Shown one piece after another: positions 1 to 7,088 of a stretch of DNA of 64,000 nucleotides. A program made the position numbers and the translations under genes. Position 1 is the first letter of the stretch. Each line of letters starts with the position of its first letter. The stretch spans positions 21,390 through 85,389 of the forward strand of contig JAJQCJ010000109.1 in NCBI GenBank assembly GCA_021202775.1. Direction: 5' to 3'. This DNA comes from Clostridiales bacterium. Lineage in GTDB: Bacteria; Bacillota; Clostridia; Oscillospirales; Oscillospiraceae. Below the pieces are notes generated by a model. The model did no database searches. It was not told the origin of the DNA and saw only the letters and a list, made by a program, of their open reading frames with translations.

Positions 1-1
1 T

Positions 2-382
2 GCAGAGGGAGTTACAAACCCAGAAGCGCGGTTGGAGCGATATTTGAAGGCATTGGATGACTTTTCAGGGATCGTATTGCCACCGCAGGATCACCAGGCA
101 ATCAAGCTTGTTACTGAAAAATATGAAAGCGCCAGAAGGCGGGCGCAAAACGAATGTCTTTCGCTGATGTTCGAGCTGGGCGACTACACCAGGATGGCAG
201 AGTATATCCGAACGCTCTCTGTTTCGCGGACAATGGACGGAGAACTGGCGTATTGGAACGCTATGATGTATATCGATATGGGACAGCACCAGCAGGCCAG
301 AGAATTGCTGGAGGAAAACAGTGATTACTTATCTGAAACGCAAATCAATGCTATAAAGTGCAGAATTTTGGCCAAAACATGA
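2..382 (+). CDS. C-terminal part of a helical-repeat (TPR-like) protein, 5' cut by window
   Basis: The reading frame is open from the first bases of the window and stops at 380-382, so this is the end of a longer gene. The visible 126 residues are almost wholly helical. They include alternating helices such as LMFELGDYTRMAEYIRTL and AYWNAMMYIDMGQHQQARELLEE, with the small/large residue spacing of tetratricopeptide repeats. No catalytic motif is seen. Proteins of this form are often the C-terminal half of XRE-TPR regulators in mobile elements, but the N-terminus is outside the window, so that is only a guess. Phased repeats lie immediately downstream. Confidence 0.6.
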   Translation, partial: AEGVTNPEARLERYLKALDDFSGIVLPPQDHQAIKLVTEKYESARRRAQNECLSLMFELGDYTRMAEYIRTLSVSRTMDGELAYWNAMMYIDMGQHQQARELLEENSDYLSETQINAIKCRILAKT

Positions 383-394
383 GAAAATGGGCGA

Positions 395-483
395 GTATGC
401 AGAAAGTATGCAAAAAGTATGCTGAAAAGATGTTGAAAGTTTGTGGAAAGTTTGTGGATTTTCCAAAACAGCTCCTGTATAAT
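395..483 (+). promoter_or_regulatory. 11-bp phased direct repeats ahead of a -10 box
   Basis: GTATGC-type units begin at 395, 406 and 417 (period 11), and GTTTGTGG units begin at 439 and 450 (again 11). A TATAAT hexamer follows at 478-483 with no good -35 at 17 bp. Repeats on one face of the helix before a -35-poor promoter suggest an activator or oligomeric repressor site for the zinc-ribbon gene at 556. The binding protein is unknown. Confidence 0.4.
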
Positions 484-555
484 AGGTTGTGACATGGGAA
501 AACCGCTGTGCAGCAAAGGGCAGGCTCCCATAGAAAAAACAGGGAGGTCAGACCA

Positions 556-756
556 ATGCAGGATGAGAAGCCACCAGTTCAGTTGCTTACCTCATGTTGC
601 CCGGTATGCTGTTCTCGATTGATATGCGGAGAAACCGTGAAACGAGGGCTACATCAATGCACCAAATGTAAAAGATACTGGGTAATTGAGATAAGCGAAG
701 GCGATGTTCATGTTAAGGAGGCATCTAGGGATTACCGCAGGATGCTTGCCTTGTAG
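556..756 (+). CDS. small zinc-ribbon protein
   Basis: A 66-residue protein with two CxxC knuckles (CCPVC near residue 15, CTKCKRYW near residue 37), the layout of a zinc ribbon. The ATG at 556 is preferred over an upstream in-frame codon because AGGGAGG lies at 541-547. No partner domain is present. Small zinc-ribbon proteins of this kind are common in clostridial mobile elements and may bind DNA or RNA; no function can be assigned. It sits between phased repeats and a long hairpin, so it is probably a single-gene transcript. Confidence 0.55.
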   Translation: MQDEKPPVQLLTSCCPVCCSRLICGETVKRGLHQCTKCKRYWVIEISEGDVHVKEASRDYRRMLAL

Positions 757-890
757 TTATATATCGCAAAACAAAACTGAATATATTGAGACATACTGTG
801 AGCGCCGTCGAATTGGGCCGGCACCCTCAAGGACGTAAATCAGGAGTCAAAAGTTTGTTAGATAGAGCTGTACCGGTCAGTGAGCCGGAC

Positions 891-953
891 GAGTTCGGCA
901 GACGGAAATGCAATTCCACAGGAGAATTGCGCCATCTGCCGGACTCTTTTTTT
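891..953 (+). terminator. long two-part hairpin followed by T-run
   Basis: A 15-bp outer stem (891-905 with 932-946) encloses an inner GCAATTC/GAATTGC stem and runs into a T7 tract at 946-953. It is a good intrinsic terminator for the transcript from about 480. The preceding ~100 nt (790-890) has no convincing gene and could be a short structured RNA ending here. Confidence 0.6.
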
Positions 954-1038
954 GTCTCTAAGTCCACTCCGCCAGTATGTTCGCCAATTTACTGCCTCCA
1001 TTCAGAGTTGCTTTTCCGCAACATGAATGGAGGTTTTT

Positions 1039-1329
1039 ATGTATTTTGATGCTGTCAAATTTGGCAAGCGGATTCAGGAGGTAAGGCGCGAACGCGGACT
1101 CACCCAAGAGGAGTTGGCAGATCGTTTGAGATTATCCAGCAAGCAATATATCAGCAGGATTGAACGGGGTGAGTGTGCCTGCTCTATTGATCTCCTTGTG
1201 GAATTGGTCTGCGCACTTCATATTAGTGCTGATTATTTGCTGATGGGAAAAGAGTCGGGATGTGAACATATAAAAGATGACCTGCTTTCTGTAGTTGGCC
1301 GTCTAGCCGCTATAGCAAATGCAATATAA
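1039..1329 (+). CDS. XRE-family helix-turn-helix regulator
   Basis: A 96-residue DNA-binding protein. The HTH spans roughly residues 7-62 (KRIQEVRRERGLTQEELA, then SSKQYISRIERGE), as in cI/SinR-type repressors, and ISADYLLMG closes the domain. There is only a short tail and no peptidase or sensor domain. The ATG at 1039 is chosen because GGAGG at 1029-1033 is spaced correctly; an ATG at 1027 lacks a site. A hairpin with a repeated GTAACACTACGAGTG follows at once and may be its operator or terminator. It probably controls the neighbouring mobile module. Confidence 0.8.
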   Translation: MYFDAVKFGKRIQEVRRERGLTQEELADRLRLSSKQYISRIERGECACSIDLLVELVCALHISADYLLMGKESGCEHIKDDLLSVVGRLAAIANAI

Positions 1330-1337
1330 GCCGAAAA

Positions 1338-1374
1338 GTAACACTACGAGTGTTACCAGGTAACACTACGAGTG
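1338..1374. repeat. GTAACACTACGAGTG direct repeat with hairpin
   Basis: GTAACAC/GTGTTAC forms a 7-bp stem at 1338-1356, and the 15-mer GTAACACTACGAGTG recurs at 1360-1374. It could be an XRE operator or the 3' end of the regulator mRNA; there is no T-run. Confidence 0.45.
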
Positions 1375-1380
1375 CCACTA

Positions 1381-1835
1381 CAAAGCCAATCCATCCTGCT
1401 ACAATGTACTTACAGCCAATAAAAAGGCCCAACCTGTACTTTGAAAACTGAATATACAGTACACAGGTACGTTCCTGTTGTGGTGAGCCATATCAGCGGT
1501 ACGCCGTGACCCAGCCTCCAGGCCGGCAGCGATTTCTACCGTCTGTGACAGTCGCTTCGCAACCGATTCGGCCACGACCCATAGCGGGGATAATGATACT
1601 TCTGTCCAGCCACAGCCCCGGTCAACAGCCGGGAACACGCAATGGGGACAGCTCCGTGAGACCCACGGGGAGGTTAGACGCCTATGGCGCTGTGCGAACA
1701 GCCGCCTGTGTATTCCCACTAAGCTCTGGGGTGTCGTGGACAAATGAGAGTTTGTCATAAAATTCGGGAGGACTGCGGTATCGGTGACGGCCTGACAGTC
1801 CTCTTTTACATCGGGAACGATGAATCATACACAAA
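1381..1835 (+). ncRNA. ~450 nt gene-free stretch rich in local stems, possible structured RNA
   Basis: No reading frame here has a believable start or product. Many compact stems can be drawn: ACCTGTACT/AGTACACAGGT at 1433-1470, CCCGG/CCGGG near 1618-1634, GGCGCTGT/ACAGCCGCC near 1685-1706, GACAAA/TTTGTC at about 1738-1755, and a terminal GAGGACTG/CAGTCCTC stem. The size, the density of stems and the position just ahead of a ParB-like gene resemble a conserved leader or free-standing structured RNA of an ICE. The class is not recognised. Confidence 0.35.
1768..1808 (+). terminator. hairpin with short T-run before the ParB-like gene
   Basis: GAGGACTG (1768-1775) pairs with CAGTCCTC (1796-1803) and TTTT follows. 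It would end the upstream structured transcript or act as an attenuator ahead of the gene at 1851. Confidence 0.45.
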
Positions 1836-1850
1836 TTGAAGGTGATAAAA

Positions 1851-2744
1851 ATGTTGAAGATCGACCCAGAATTTGCTGACCAGATCCCGCCCTTGACGGA
1901 GGAGGAGTTTCAGCAACTGGAGGCCAACATTCTGAGCGATGGTGAGGTAATCAATCCCATCATCATCTGGAATGGTGTGATTGTGGACGGGCATAACCGC
2001 TTCCGCATTCTGGAACAGCATCCGGAGATTCCGTACAGAACCTTCGAAAAGAAGTTCTCAGACCGCAGCGAGGTGGTAGCCTGGATTTGCAAAAACCAGC
2101 TTGGACGACGTAACCTGACCCCGGAACAGCGAAAATATCTTATTGGCAAACAGTATGGTGCAGAAAAACAAGGGCCTTTCAGAGGAAATCAATACACTTT
2201 ATCCTGTGAAAGTGGTTGTTCCCAAAATGGGAACAACCAAAAAACCTGCGAGAAAGTTGCCAGGGAGAACCATGTGAGTAAGAACTATGTGATTCGTGCC
2301 AACCACTATGCAGATGGTGTTGACGCTGCCGAAGATGTTGTCCCAGGCACCCGCCATGAAATCCTCTCCGGCAAAATCTGCCCTGTTGATTCGGCTGTGC
2401 AGGCTGTCGCCCAGGCTCCGCCTGAAGAACGGGAGGCGTTCGCCAATCATCTCCGTGACCCGGAGGTGCAGCGGCGGGGAAGGAAACGTCCAGAGTCTGA
2501 TGAGGACAGAATCATGAGGAAGATTGCGGATGACATGGACGATCCAGGAGGGCAAGTGTCTGGTTCTTCTATGCTTGCTACCCTCCACGGAGTGACCGCC
2601 ACAATGATACGAGGCTGCAACCGATGCTTTGAAATGTTCCCATCCTTGCTTACAGAGAGCGCTTATCGGGAACAGGTCATTGCAATCATGCAGGAGCCCA
2701 AAACTTATATTATAACTCTGGAAACAGGAGGAGTACCAGAATGA
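1851..2744 (+). CDS. ParB-like nuclease/partition domain protein
   Basis: 297 residues. The first ~100 residues form a ParB/Srx fold: LTEEEFQQLEANIL, then INPIIIWNGVIVDGHNRF, the GHNR box that binds nucleotide in ParB proteins. A helical region follows with NQLGRRNLTPEQRKYLIGKQY, seen in ICE and phage ParB-like proteins, then a lysine/arginine-rich tail. The start at 1851 has GAAGGTGAT upstream. It overlaps the next gene by ATGA, so the two are translationally coupled. It may act in element maintenance or transcription control; whether it binds CTP or cuts DNA cannot be told from sequence. Confidence 0.75.
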   Translation: MLKIDPEFADQIPPLTEEEFQQLEANILSDGEVINPIIIWNGVIVDGHNRFRILEQHPEIPYRTFEKKFSDRSEVVAWICKNQLGRRNLTPEQRKYLIGKQYGAEKQGPFRGNQYTLSCESGCSQNGNNQKTCEKVARENHVSKNYVIRANHYADGVDAAEDVVPGTRHEILSGKICPVDSAVQAVAQAPPEEREAFANHLRDPEVQRRGRKRPESDEDRIMRKIADDMDDPGGQVSGSSMLATLHGVTATMIRGCNRCFEMFPSLLTESAYREQVIAIMQEPKTYIITLETGGVPE

Positions 2745-3535
2745 CAGATAAAGGCTTGTTTTATGAGGAAATGGAGATCAGCACGGCAGACCTCCGGGTT
2801 CCCCACGCCAGCTACCAGAGGAGCCTGAGTGTGGCTCGTGTGAGACGAATCGCCCAGAACTTTGACGAGCGCATCGCCAACAAGCCGAAGGTCAGCTATC
2901 GGGACGGCAAGTTCTATGTCTTTGACGGACAGCACACCATCGCAGCCCGGCGTCTCCGCAACAACGGCGAAGACTTGCCTGTCGCCTGCAAGGTTTATTA
3001 CGGCCTCACGGAGCAGGACGAGGCGCTCCTGTTCGCACAGCAGTTTGGATTCTCCGATGTGCTGACTGCCGGTGCCAAAATGCGGGCGCTGATCTACGGC
3101 AGAGACCCGGAAGCCTTGGCCTTTCTGGAGGCAACAGAAAGCGTCGGTCTGCACCTGGATTACACCCAGAACCTCGGTGAGAACCTCGGTGAAAACCGGA
3201 TTGGCTGCATCAGCACGGCATTCCGGGCATTCCAGCGGGTCGGCAGAGAGAGCTACACCGAAGCGCTCAGCATTCTCACGGAGGCATGGCATGGGGAACC
3301 TCACTCCCTGCGGGGCGAGACTGTCCGGGCCATGATCGAGTTCGTCGATCTCTATAAGGGCGAGTTCAGCCGTGACCGGCTGGTGGCTAAGCTCCAGATG
3401 GTCGATCCCCTGACGATCTACCGCAAGGGACAGGCGATGGGTGTCAACATGGCCGGGTACAAGAAGTATCTGTATCAGGTCTTTTGCATCTACAACGGCT
3501 CCAGCAAGAAGTCGGCGCTGCCCCTGAAGTTCTAA
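2741..3535 (+). CDS. second ParB-like protein (DUF6551-type)
   Basis: 264 residues. YQRSLSVARVRRIAQNFDERIANKPKVSYRDG followed by FYVFDGQHTIAARR (about residues 24-70) is the ParB-like GQH signature, with a helical C-terminal half. Paired ParB-like genes of this type sit beside relaxase or replication genes in Firmicutes ICEs. It overlaps the previous gene by 4 nt and is followed after 13 nt by the PemK-like gene, so the three form one operon. The function is inferred only from the fold. Confidence 0.65.
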   Translation: MTDKGLFYEEMEISTADLRVPHASYQRSLSVARVRRIAQNFDERIANKPKVSYRDGKFYVFDGQHTIAARRLRNNGEDLPVACKVYYGLTEQDEALLFAQQFGFSDVLTAGAKMRALIYGRDPEALAFLEATESVGLHLDYTQNLGENLGENRIGCISTAFRAFQRVGRESYTEALSILTEAWHGEPHSLRGETVRAMIEFVDLYKGEFSRDRLVAKLQMVDPLTIYRKGQAMGVNMAGYKKYLYQVFCIYNGSSKKSALPLKF

Positions 3536-3548
3536 TGGGAGGACAGCT

Positions 3549-3977
3549 ATGAGGAAGGATTGGAAATATCGCCGTGGCGACGTGTACCTCGCTGACTGCG
3601 GCGAATGGCATGGCTCCATACAGGGCGGCATTCGCCCTGTTGTGGTCATGCAGAACGATACAGGGAACCGGCACAGCCCCACGCTCTGCGTGGTGAAGCT
3701 GACCTCAAAGGTGAAGAAGAAGCCCAATCAGCCGACCCACTATATGCTGAAAAATGTGAGGGGTATCCCGTATCCCTCGCAGGTTTTGGCAGAGCAGCCG
3801 GACACCATCAACAAGTCGGACATTATCCGCTATATGGCGCATCTGTCGGACAAGCATATGGCGGAAATCAACCGATGTCTGGAAGTGGAGCTGGGACTGG
3901 ATGCGGAACACAAACTGACTTCCTGCCAGTGCGTAAGAAGCTGCGCCCATCAGACAGGTGAGCCTGGCAGCGTATAA
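3549..3977 (+). CDS. PemK/MazF-like toxin-family protein
   Basis: 142 residues. RRGDVYLADCG near residue 8 and IQGGIRPVVVMQND near residue 25 are the hallmark of the PemK/MazF endoribonuclease fold. Then come TLCVVKLTSKVKKK, with the conserved Ser/Thr, and PSQVLAEQPDTINKSDI. MazF homologues cut mRNA at short motifs. The tail (about 25 residues with cysteines) is longer than in classic MazF. There is no antitoxin in the usual upstream position; the partner could be the small protein at 4033 or a ParB-like protein, or this could be an orphan regulator. The start has GGGAGGACAGCT upstream. Confidence 0.75.
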   Translation: MRKDWKYRRGDVYLADCGEWHGSIQGGIRPVVVMQNDTGNRHSPTLCVVKLTSKVKKKPNQPTHYMLKNVRGIPYPSQVLAEQPDTINKSDIIRYMAHLSDKHMAEINRCLEVELGLDAEHKLTSCQCVRSCAHQTGEPGSV

Positions 3978-4032
3978 GCGTTTAGAGAAAAGGAAATACT
4001 AAGCCAAAATCATCCAGAAGAAAGGACACGCT

Positions 4033-4194
4033 ATGATTATCGCAGAACTGCAGACCGAGGCGGCCACCGTTCGGATTCACGATGAATTTTTTGTTGGCGC
4101 TTTCCAGGAAAATTTGGAGCACATCAGCCAGATCATCACCAACTCCTACAAGAGAAGGAATACCGAAAAAGAAAAAACTCCCAAGCAGGAGTAA
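4033..4194 (+). CDS. small acidic/basic protein after PemK-like gene
   Basis: 53 residues beginning MIIAELQTEAATVRIHD and ending in a charged tail KRRNTEKEKTPKQE. AAAGGAC lies before the ATG. The first half can form a short beta hairpin (TVRIHDEFFVGAF) followed by a helix. Its size and position fit either an antitoxin of the PemK-like protein or a small transposon-encoded protein. No family is recognised with certainty. A hairpin follows within 10 nt of the stop. Confidence 0.5.
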   Translation: MIIAELQTEAATVRIHDEFFVGAFQENLEHISQIITNSYKRRNTEKEKTPKQE

Positions 4195-4198
4195 AACT

Positions 4199-4224
4199 TA
4201 TGCCGCAGCATCGACTGCGGCATA
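4199..4224 (+). terminator. stem-loop after the ParB/PemK operon
   Basis: TATGCCGCAG / CTGCGGCATA form a perfect 10-bp stem with a 6-nt loop just after the stop at 4194. The T-rich tail is weak (TTACATAATTT). Confidence 0.5.
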
Positions 4225-4251
4225 TTACATAATTTGGAGCGGTTCGCACCG

Positions 4252-4280
4252 TTGACGCTGCGCTGAACTGCAACTATAAT
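4252..4280 (+). promoter_or_regulatory. near-consensus sigma-A promoter for micro-ORF
   Basis: TTGACG (4252-4257), a 17-bp spacer and TATAAT (4275-4280). It is one of the best promoters in the window, yet the only gene it can serve is the 16-codon frame at 4303. Confidence 0.75.
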
Positions 4281-4302
4281 AATGCCAGAAAGGAGGCCCC
4301 CT

Positions 4303-4353
4303 ATGGAGCAGTACGTCAGGTACCTTCTGCCTTTCTTTCCGTTGCGACAGTGA
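4303..4353 (+). CDS. 16-codon micro-ORF, MEQYVRYLLPFFPLRQ
   Basis: ATG at 4303 follows AAGGAGGCCCCCT, a full Shine-Dalgarno match. The frame stops at TGA 4351-4353. The peptide is hydrophobic and aromatic with a basic-polar end. Its LLPxxPLR core recurs in another micro-ORF at 52351, in a different mobile element and with different codons throughout, which argues for selection on the peptide. It could be a leader peptide, a small membrane peptide, or the intact start of a truncated gene. Nothing coding follows on this strand; the spoIVB terminator begins 4 nt later. Confidence 0.5.
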   Translation: MEQYVRYLLPFFPLRQ

Positions 4354-4390
4354 AAAACCTCTCATCCTCCCCAGAGGGAGAATGAGAGGT
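4352..4390 (-). terminator. spoIVB intrinsic terminator
   Basis: On the minus strand ACCTCTCAT-N-CTCC pairs with its complement (4357-4370 with 4377-4390), followed by TTTTT. It is about 60 nt beyond the spoIVB stop. Confidence 0.7.
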
Positions 4391-4450
4391 CAAACTCGTT
4401 CCGGCGGCGGCCCGCCGCCCCAGAGGAGCATGGCAGCCCGCCGCCGCAGC

Positions 4451-5515
4451 TTACCCGGCCGCCTCCAGCATGGTCTCGGCCAGTATCCCGTATCCGCAGG
4501 TGGGGTCATTGACCAGAACGTGTGTCACCGCCCCCACCAGCATCCCGTTTTGCAGGATGGGCGACCCGCTCATCCCCTGCACAATGCCCCTTGTCTCCTC
4601 CAGCAGGACCGGGTCCACCACGCGGATCATCAGGTTCCGGGTGGCGGACAGGCTTTCCGGGTAGACCCGCAGAATCTCCACCGTGTACTCCCGCACCTCA
4701 TCCCCGCTGATGTTGCTGAGAATGGTGGCCCTTCCGGTGGAGACCTCGCCGCGGCTGGCCACCGGCAGCGCCGTACCGTCGAAGACCTCCCCGTCCACCG
4801 TGCCAAAGACGCCGCAGTCCGTGTTGGCGGACAGGCTGCCCAGGGTCTGCTCCAGGTCAAAGCTGCCGTGGAGCTGCCCGGGGGAGCCCTGCGCCCCCTT
4901 CACCACGCCGGTGACGGTGGACGGCATGATGGAGCCGCTGCGCAGGGGCATCAGAACATCCGTGTCCACATCGGTGACGCCGTGGCCCAGGGCGGCGAAG
5001 GTCCCGGTTTCCGGCTCGTAGTAGGTGACGGTGCCGATGCCCGCCATGGAGTCCCGCACCCAAACCCCCAGGCGGTAGGTGCCGTCCGACAGGCAGGGGA
5101 CGGAGTCCGCCGTCAGCGACAGCCGCCTGCCGTCCCGGAGGGCGCAGATGGTGACGGCCTCATCCCCGATGGTTTGCAGCGCCTCCGTCACATCCGCGAT
5201 GCTGTTGACATATTCATCCCCGATTTCGGTTATAATATCGCCAACCTTCAAACCGCAGTCCTCAGCGGGGGAGACGGCGCCGGCCTCCCCTTCCACCGCT
5301 GAAAAGCCCACCACCAATACGCCATGGGAGAACAGCTTGATGCCCACCGTTCTCCCCACCGGCACCAGGCAGCGCCGCTCAGCCGACACTGCGCAGGCGG
5401 CGGCCCTTTGATTTGGCCCGGTGATGCCCCATGTCCCCATACCGACCAGCAGCGCCGCCCCGATCAGGGCCGCCGCCAGCGTGTGCCAACGCAATTTTTT
5501 CTGTTTTTTTCTCAT
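4451..5515 (-). CDS. spoIVB: SpoIVB sporulation serine peptidase
   Basis: 354 residues. After a short basic start there is one membrane/signal segment (about residues 9-32). A PDZ domain follows (GLKVGDIITEIGDEYVNSIADV, about 110-150), then the S55 peptidase domain with GTFAALGHGVTDVDT carrying the catalytic His and GIVQGMSGSPILQNG carrying the Ser. In Bacillus, SpoIVB is made in the forespore, is exported and triggers SpoIVFB to process pro-sigma-K. The ATG at 5515 has GGAGGAATCGT upstream; earlier in-frame codons lack a site. spo0A and recN, frequent neighbours elsewhere, are not adjacent here. Its presence implies an endospore former. Confidence 0.93.
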   Translation of the reverse strand: MRKKQKKLRWHTLAAALIGAALLVGMGTWGITGPNQRAAACAVSAERRCLVPVGRTVGIKLFSHGVLVVGFSAVEGEAGAVSPAEDCGLKVGDIITEIGDEYVNSIADVTEALQTIGDEAVTICALRDGRRLSLTADSVPCLSDGTYRLGVWVRDSMAGIGTVTYYEPETGTFAALGHGVTDVDTDVLMPLRSGSIMPSTVTGVVKGAQGSPGQLHGSFDLEQTLGSLSANTDCGVFGTVDGEVFDGTALPVASRGEVSTGRATILSNISGDEVREYTVEILRVYPESLSATRNLMIRVVDPVLLEETRGIVQGMSGSPILQNGMLVGAVTHVLVNDPTCGYGILAETMLEAAG

Positions 5516-5693
5516 ACGATTCCTCCATTCCGCATCGCGTCCGTGTTTAATATGGCTGGAATCCGGGAAAATAAGCGGCGCCGGGGTTGGGAAACTCAGA
5601 CACCTTTGGCATGGCACCCGCTGCCAGCGCTGAGACACGGGACGTATCGCCCCGGGGCGCGGGGAGGAAAACGGCGCCCTCCCATATCCTTCC

Positions 5694-5746
5694 AAAAAAA
5701 CCGCAGCGCAGCCCGCTTCTCTGACAGGAGAAGCGGACTGCGCTGC
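5694..5746 (-). terminator. terminator of the LCP gene
   Basis: GCAGCGCAG-N-CCGCTTCTC pairs with GAGAAGCGG-N-CTGCGCTGC (5703-5746). On the minus strand it runs into T7 (5694-5700). Confidence 0.85.
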
Positions 5747-5772
5747 CGGCAGTCTGTATGGAAATGGAACCG

Positions 5773-6906
5773 CTACTCTGCGGTTACGGCGGAGCTTTCC
5801 GCGGTTATGGCGGAGCTTTCTGCGGGCAGGTCGCCGGAGGAGGCGCTGCCGTCCTCCTCGTCCGTGTCGCCGTAAAGCCAGCCATAGAGGGTGCTGCGCA
5901 CCTCGTCCCAGTCGTTCATCACCAGCACGTCCATGCCGCGGATGATGTGGTTGGCATACATCCCGTTCTGGGGCAGGCTGTAGGAGGCCAGACCGGCATC
6001 GAAGATGGCATAGGCGGAGGCGGCGATGCTGATGATCTGGGTGTTGGTCATGTCGGTGGCCAGGTCATCTGCAATGGCGTCGTACACCTGGAGCAGGGCG
6101 AAAATGCTCTCCCCCTTCAACTCCTCAAAGACGGCGGTGATCAGCTTGCGCTGGCGGGCGGTGCGGCTGAAGTCGCTGTCGATCTTGCGGATACGGGCAT
6201 AGTCCAGCGCGGTGACGCCGTCCAGGTGGTTCATCCCCACCACCAGGTCGGTGGAAGGCCCGCCCTGTAGATAGACCTCATACTCGCCGTCCTCCCCGCC
6301 GCTGAGGTAATTGACCTCCGCCTCGGTCAGCTCAATGTCCACACCCCCCAGGGTGTCAATGACATCGATGAAGCCGTTAAAGTCGATCTGCACATTGTAA
6401 TCGATCTGAATCCCGTAGTTCAGCTCGATGGTGGCGTCCAGCAGCTCCGTGCCGCCGAACCGATAGGCGGCGTTGATGCGGTTGTTCAGGTAATCCGGAA
6501 TCTGTACATAGGTGTCCCGCAGGAGGGAGACCATGGAAATCTGCTCCGTAATGGTGTTAATGCTCAGGAGGATTATGCTGTCGGAGCGGCCGGCGTCGTC
6601 GTCAGAGCGGGAGTCCACGCCGATCAGCAGGATATTGCACACGCCGTCCACCTGGGTGACCACGTTGGCCTTGCCCCAGTCCAGGATCTCCTCGCTGATG
6701 GTGTCCGATTCGGTGGCCTCATCCGTTTCGCTCTCCTCGGCCGCCTCTGCCTCCACATATGACTCCGCGTTCAGCTGACCGATTTTGCTCAGCTCATAGT
6801 TTACAAAGATCGCCGCGCCGATCACAAGAACCAGAATCAGCGCCAGCAGGATTAGCAGCACCCGTTTCAGGACGCTCTTTCGCTGTGGGTAGTTTTTCTT
6901 TGCCAT
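5773..6906 (-). CDS. LytR-CpsA-Psr (LCP) wall-polymer ligase
   Basis: 377 residues. One membrane anchor at about 14-33 (LKRVLLILLALILVLVIGAA) is followed by an acidic linker and the LCP domain: NILLIGVDSRSDDDAGRSDSIILLSIN with the conserved Asp/Arg, then ISMVSLLRDTYVQIP and NRINAAYRFGG. LCP enzymes transfer undecaprenyl-linked polymers such as teichoic acid to peptidoglycan outside the cell. The tail carries a small repeat (AESSAITAESSAVTAE). It faces away from three CDP-glycerol glycerophosphotransferase genes, which supports a glycerol-phosphate polymer as its substrate. The start has GAAAGGA about 10 nt upstream. Confidence 0.9.
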   Translation of the reverse strand: MAKKNYPQRKSVLKRVLLILLALILVLVIGAAIFVNYELSKIGQLNAESYVEAEAAEESETDEATESDTISEEILDWGKANVVTQVDGVCNILLIGVDSRSDDDAGRSDSIILLSINTITEQISMVSLLRDTYVQIPDYLNNRINAAYRFGGTELLDATIELNYGIQIDYNVQIDFNGFIDVIDTLGGVDIELTEAEVNYLSGGEDGEYEVYLQGGPSTDLVVGMNHLDGVTALDYARIRKIDSDFSRTARQRKLITAVFEELKGESIFALLQVYDAIADDLATDMTNTQIISIAASAYAIFDAGLASYSLPQNGMYANHIIRGMDVLVMNDWDEVRSTLYGWLYGDTDEEDGSASSGDLPAESSAITAESSAVTAE

Positions 6907-7026
6907 AGCCCGGTATCCTTTCTCAAGCGAGACGCCTTTCGCCCACTTTTTACAGATTCCTTACCAGTTTACTACAGTCGTGATGGAAAATCAAGTTAGA
7001 TTTTCGGCGTTTCCACACATTTTCTG

Positions 7027-7056
7027 TTGACAAAACAGACCGCCCGGGGTCATAAT
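7027..7056 (+). promoter_or_regulatory. sigma-A promoter of the glycerophosphotransferase run
   Basis: TTGACA (7027-7032), 18 bp, CATAAT (7051-7056), lying 33 bp before the TTG start at 7089. Confidence 0.7.
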
Positions 7057-7088
7057 AACATCAATCGACATGAAATGAGGAATATGAC

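Noticed and set aside
786-1049. 87-codon plus-strand frame
   Set aside because: Weak start, runs through a terminator hairpin and overlaps the XRE gene start.
1399-1758. 119-codon minus-strand frame in the structured stretch
   Set aside because: No ribosome site, composition unlike its neighbours, and it reads through the stems that suggest RNA.
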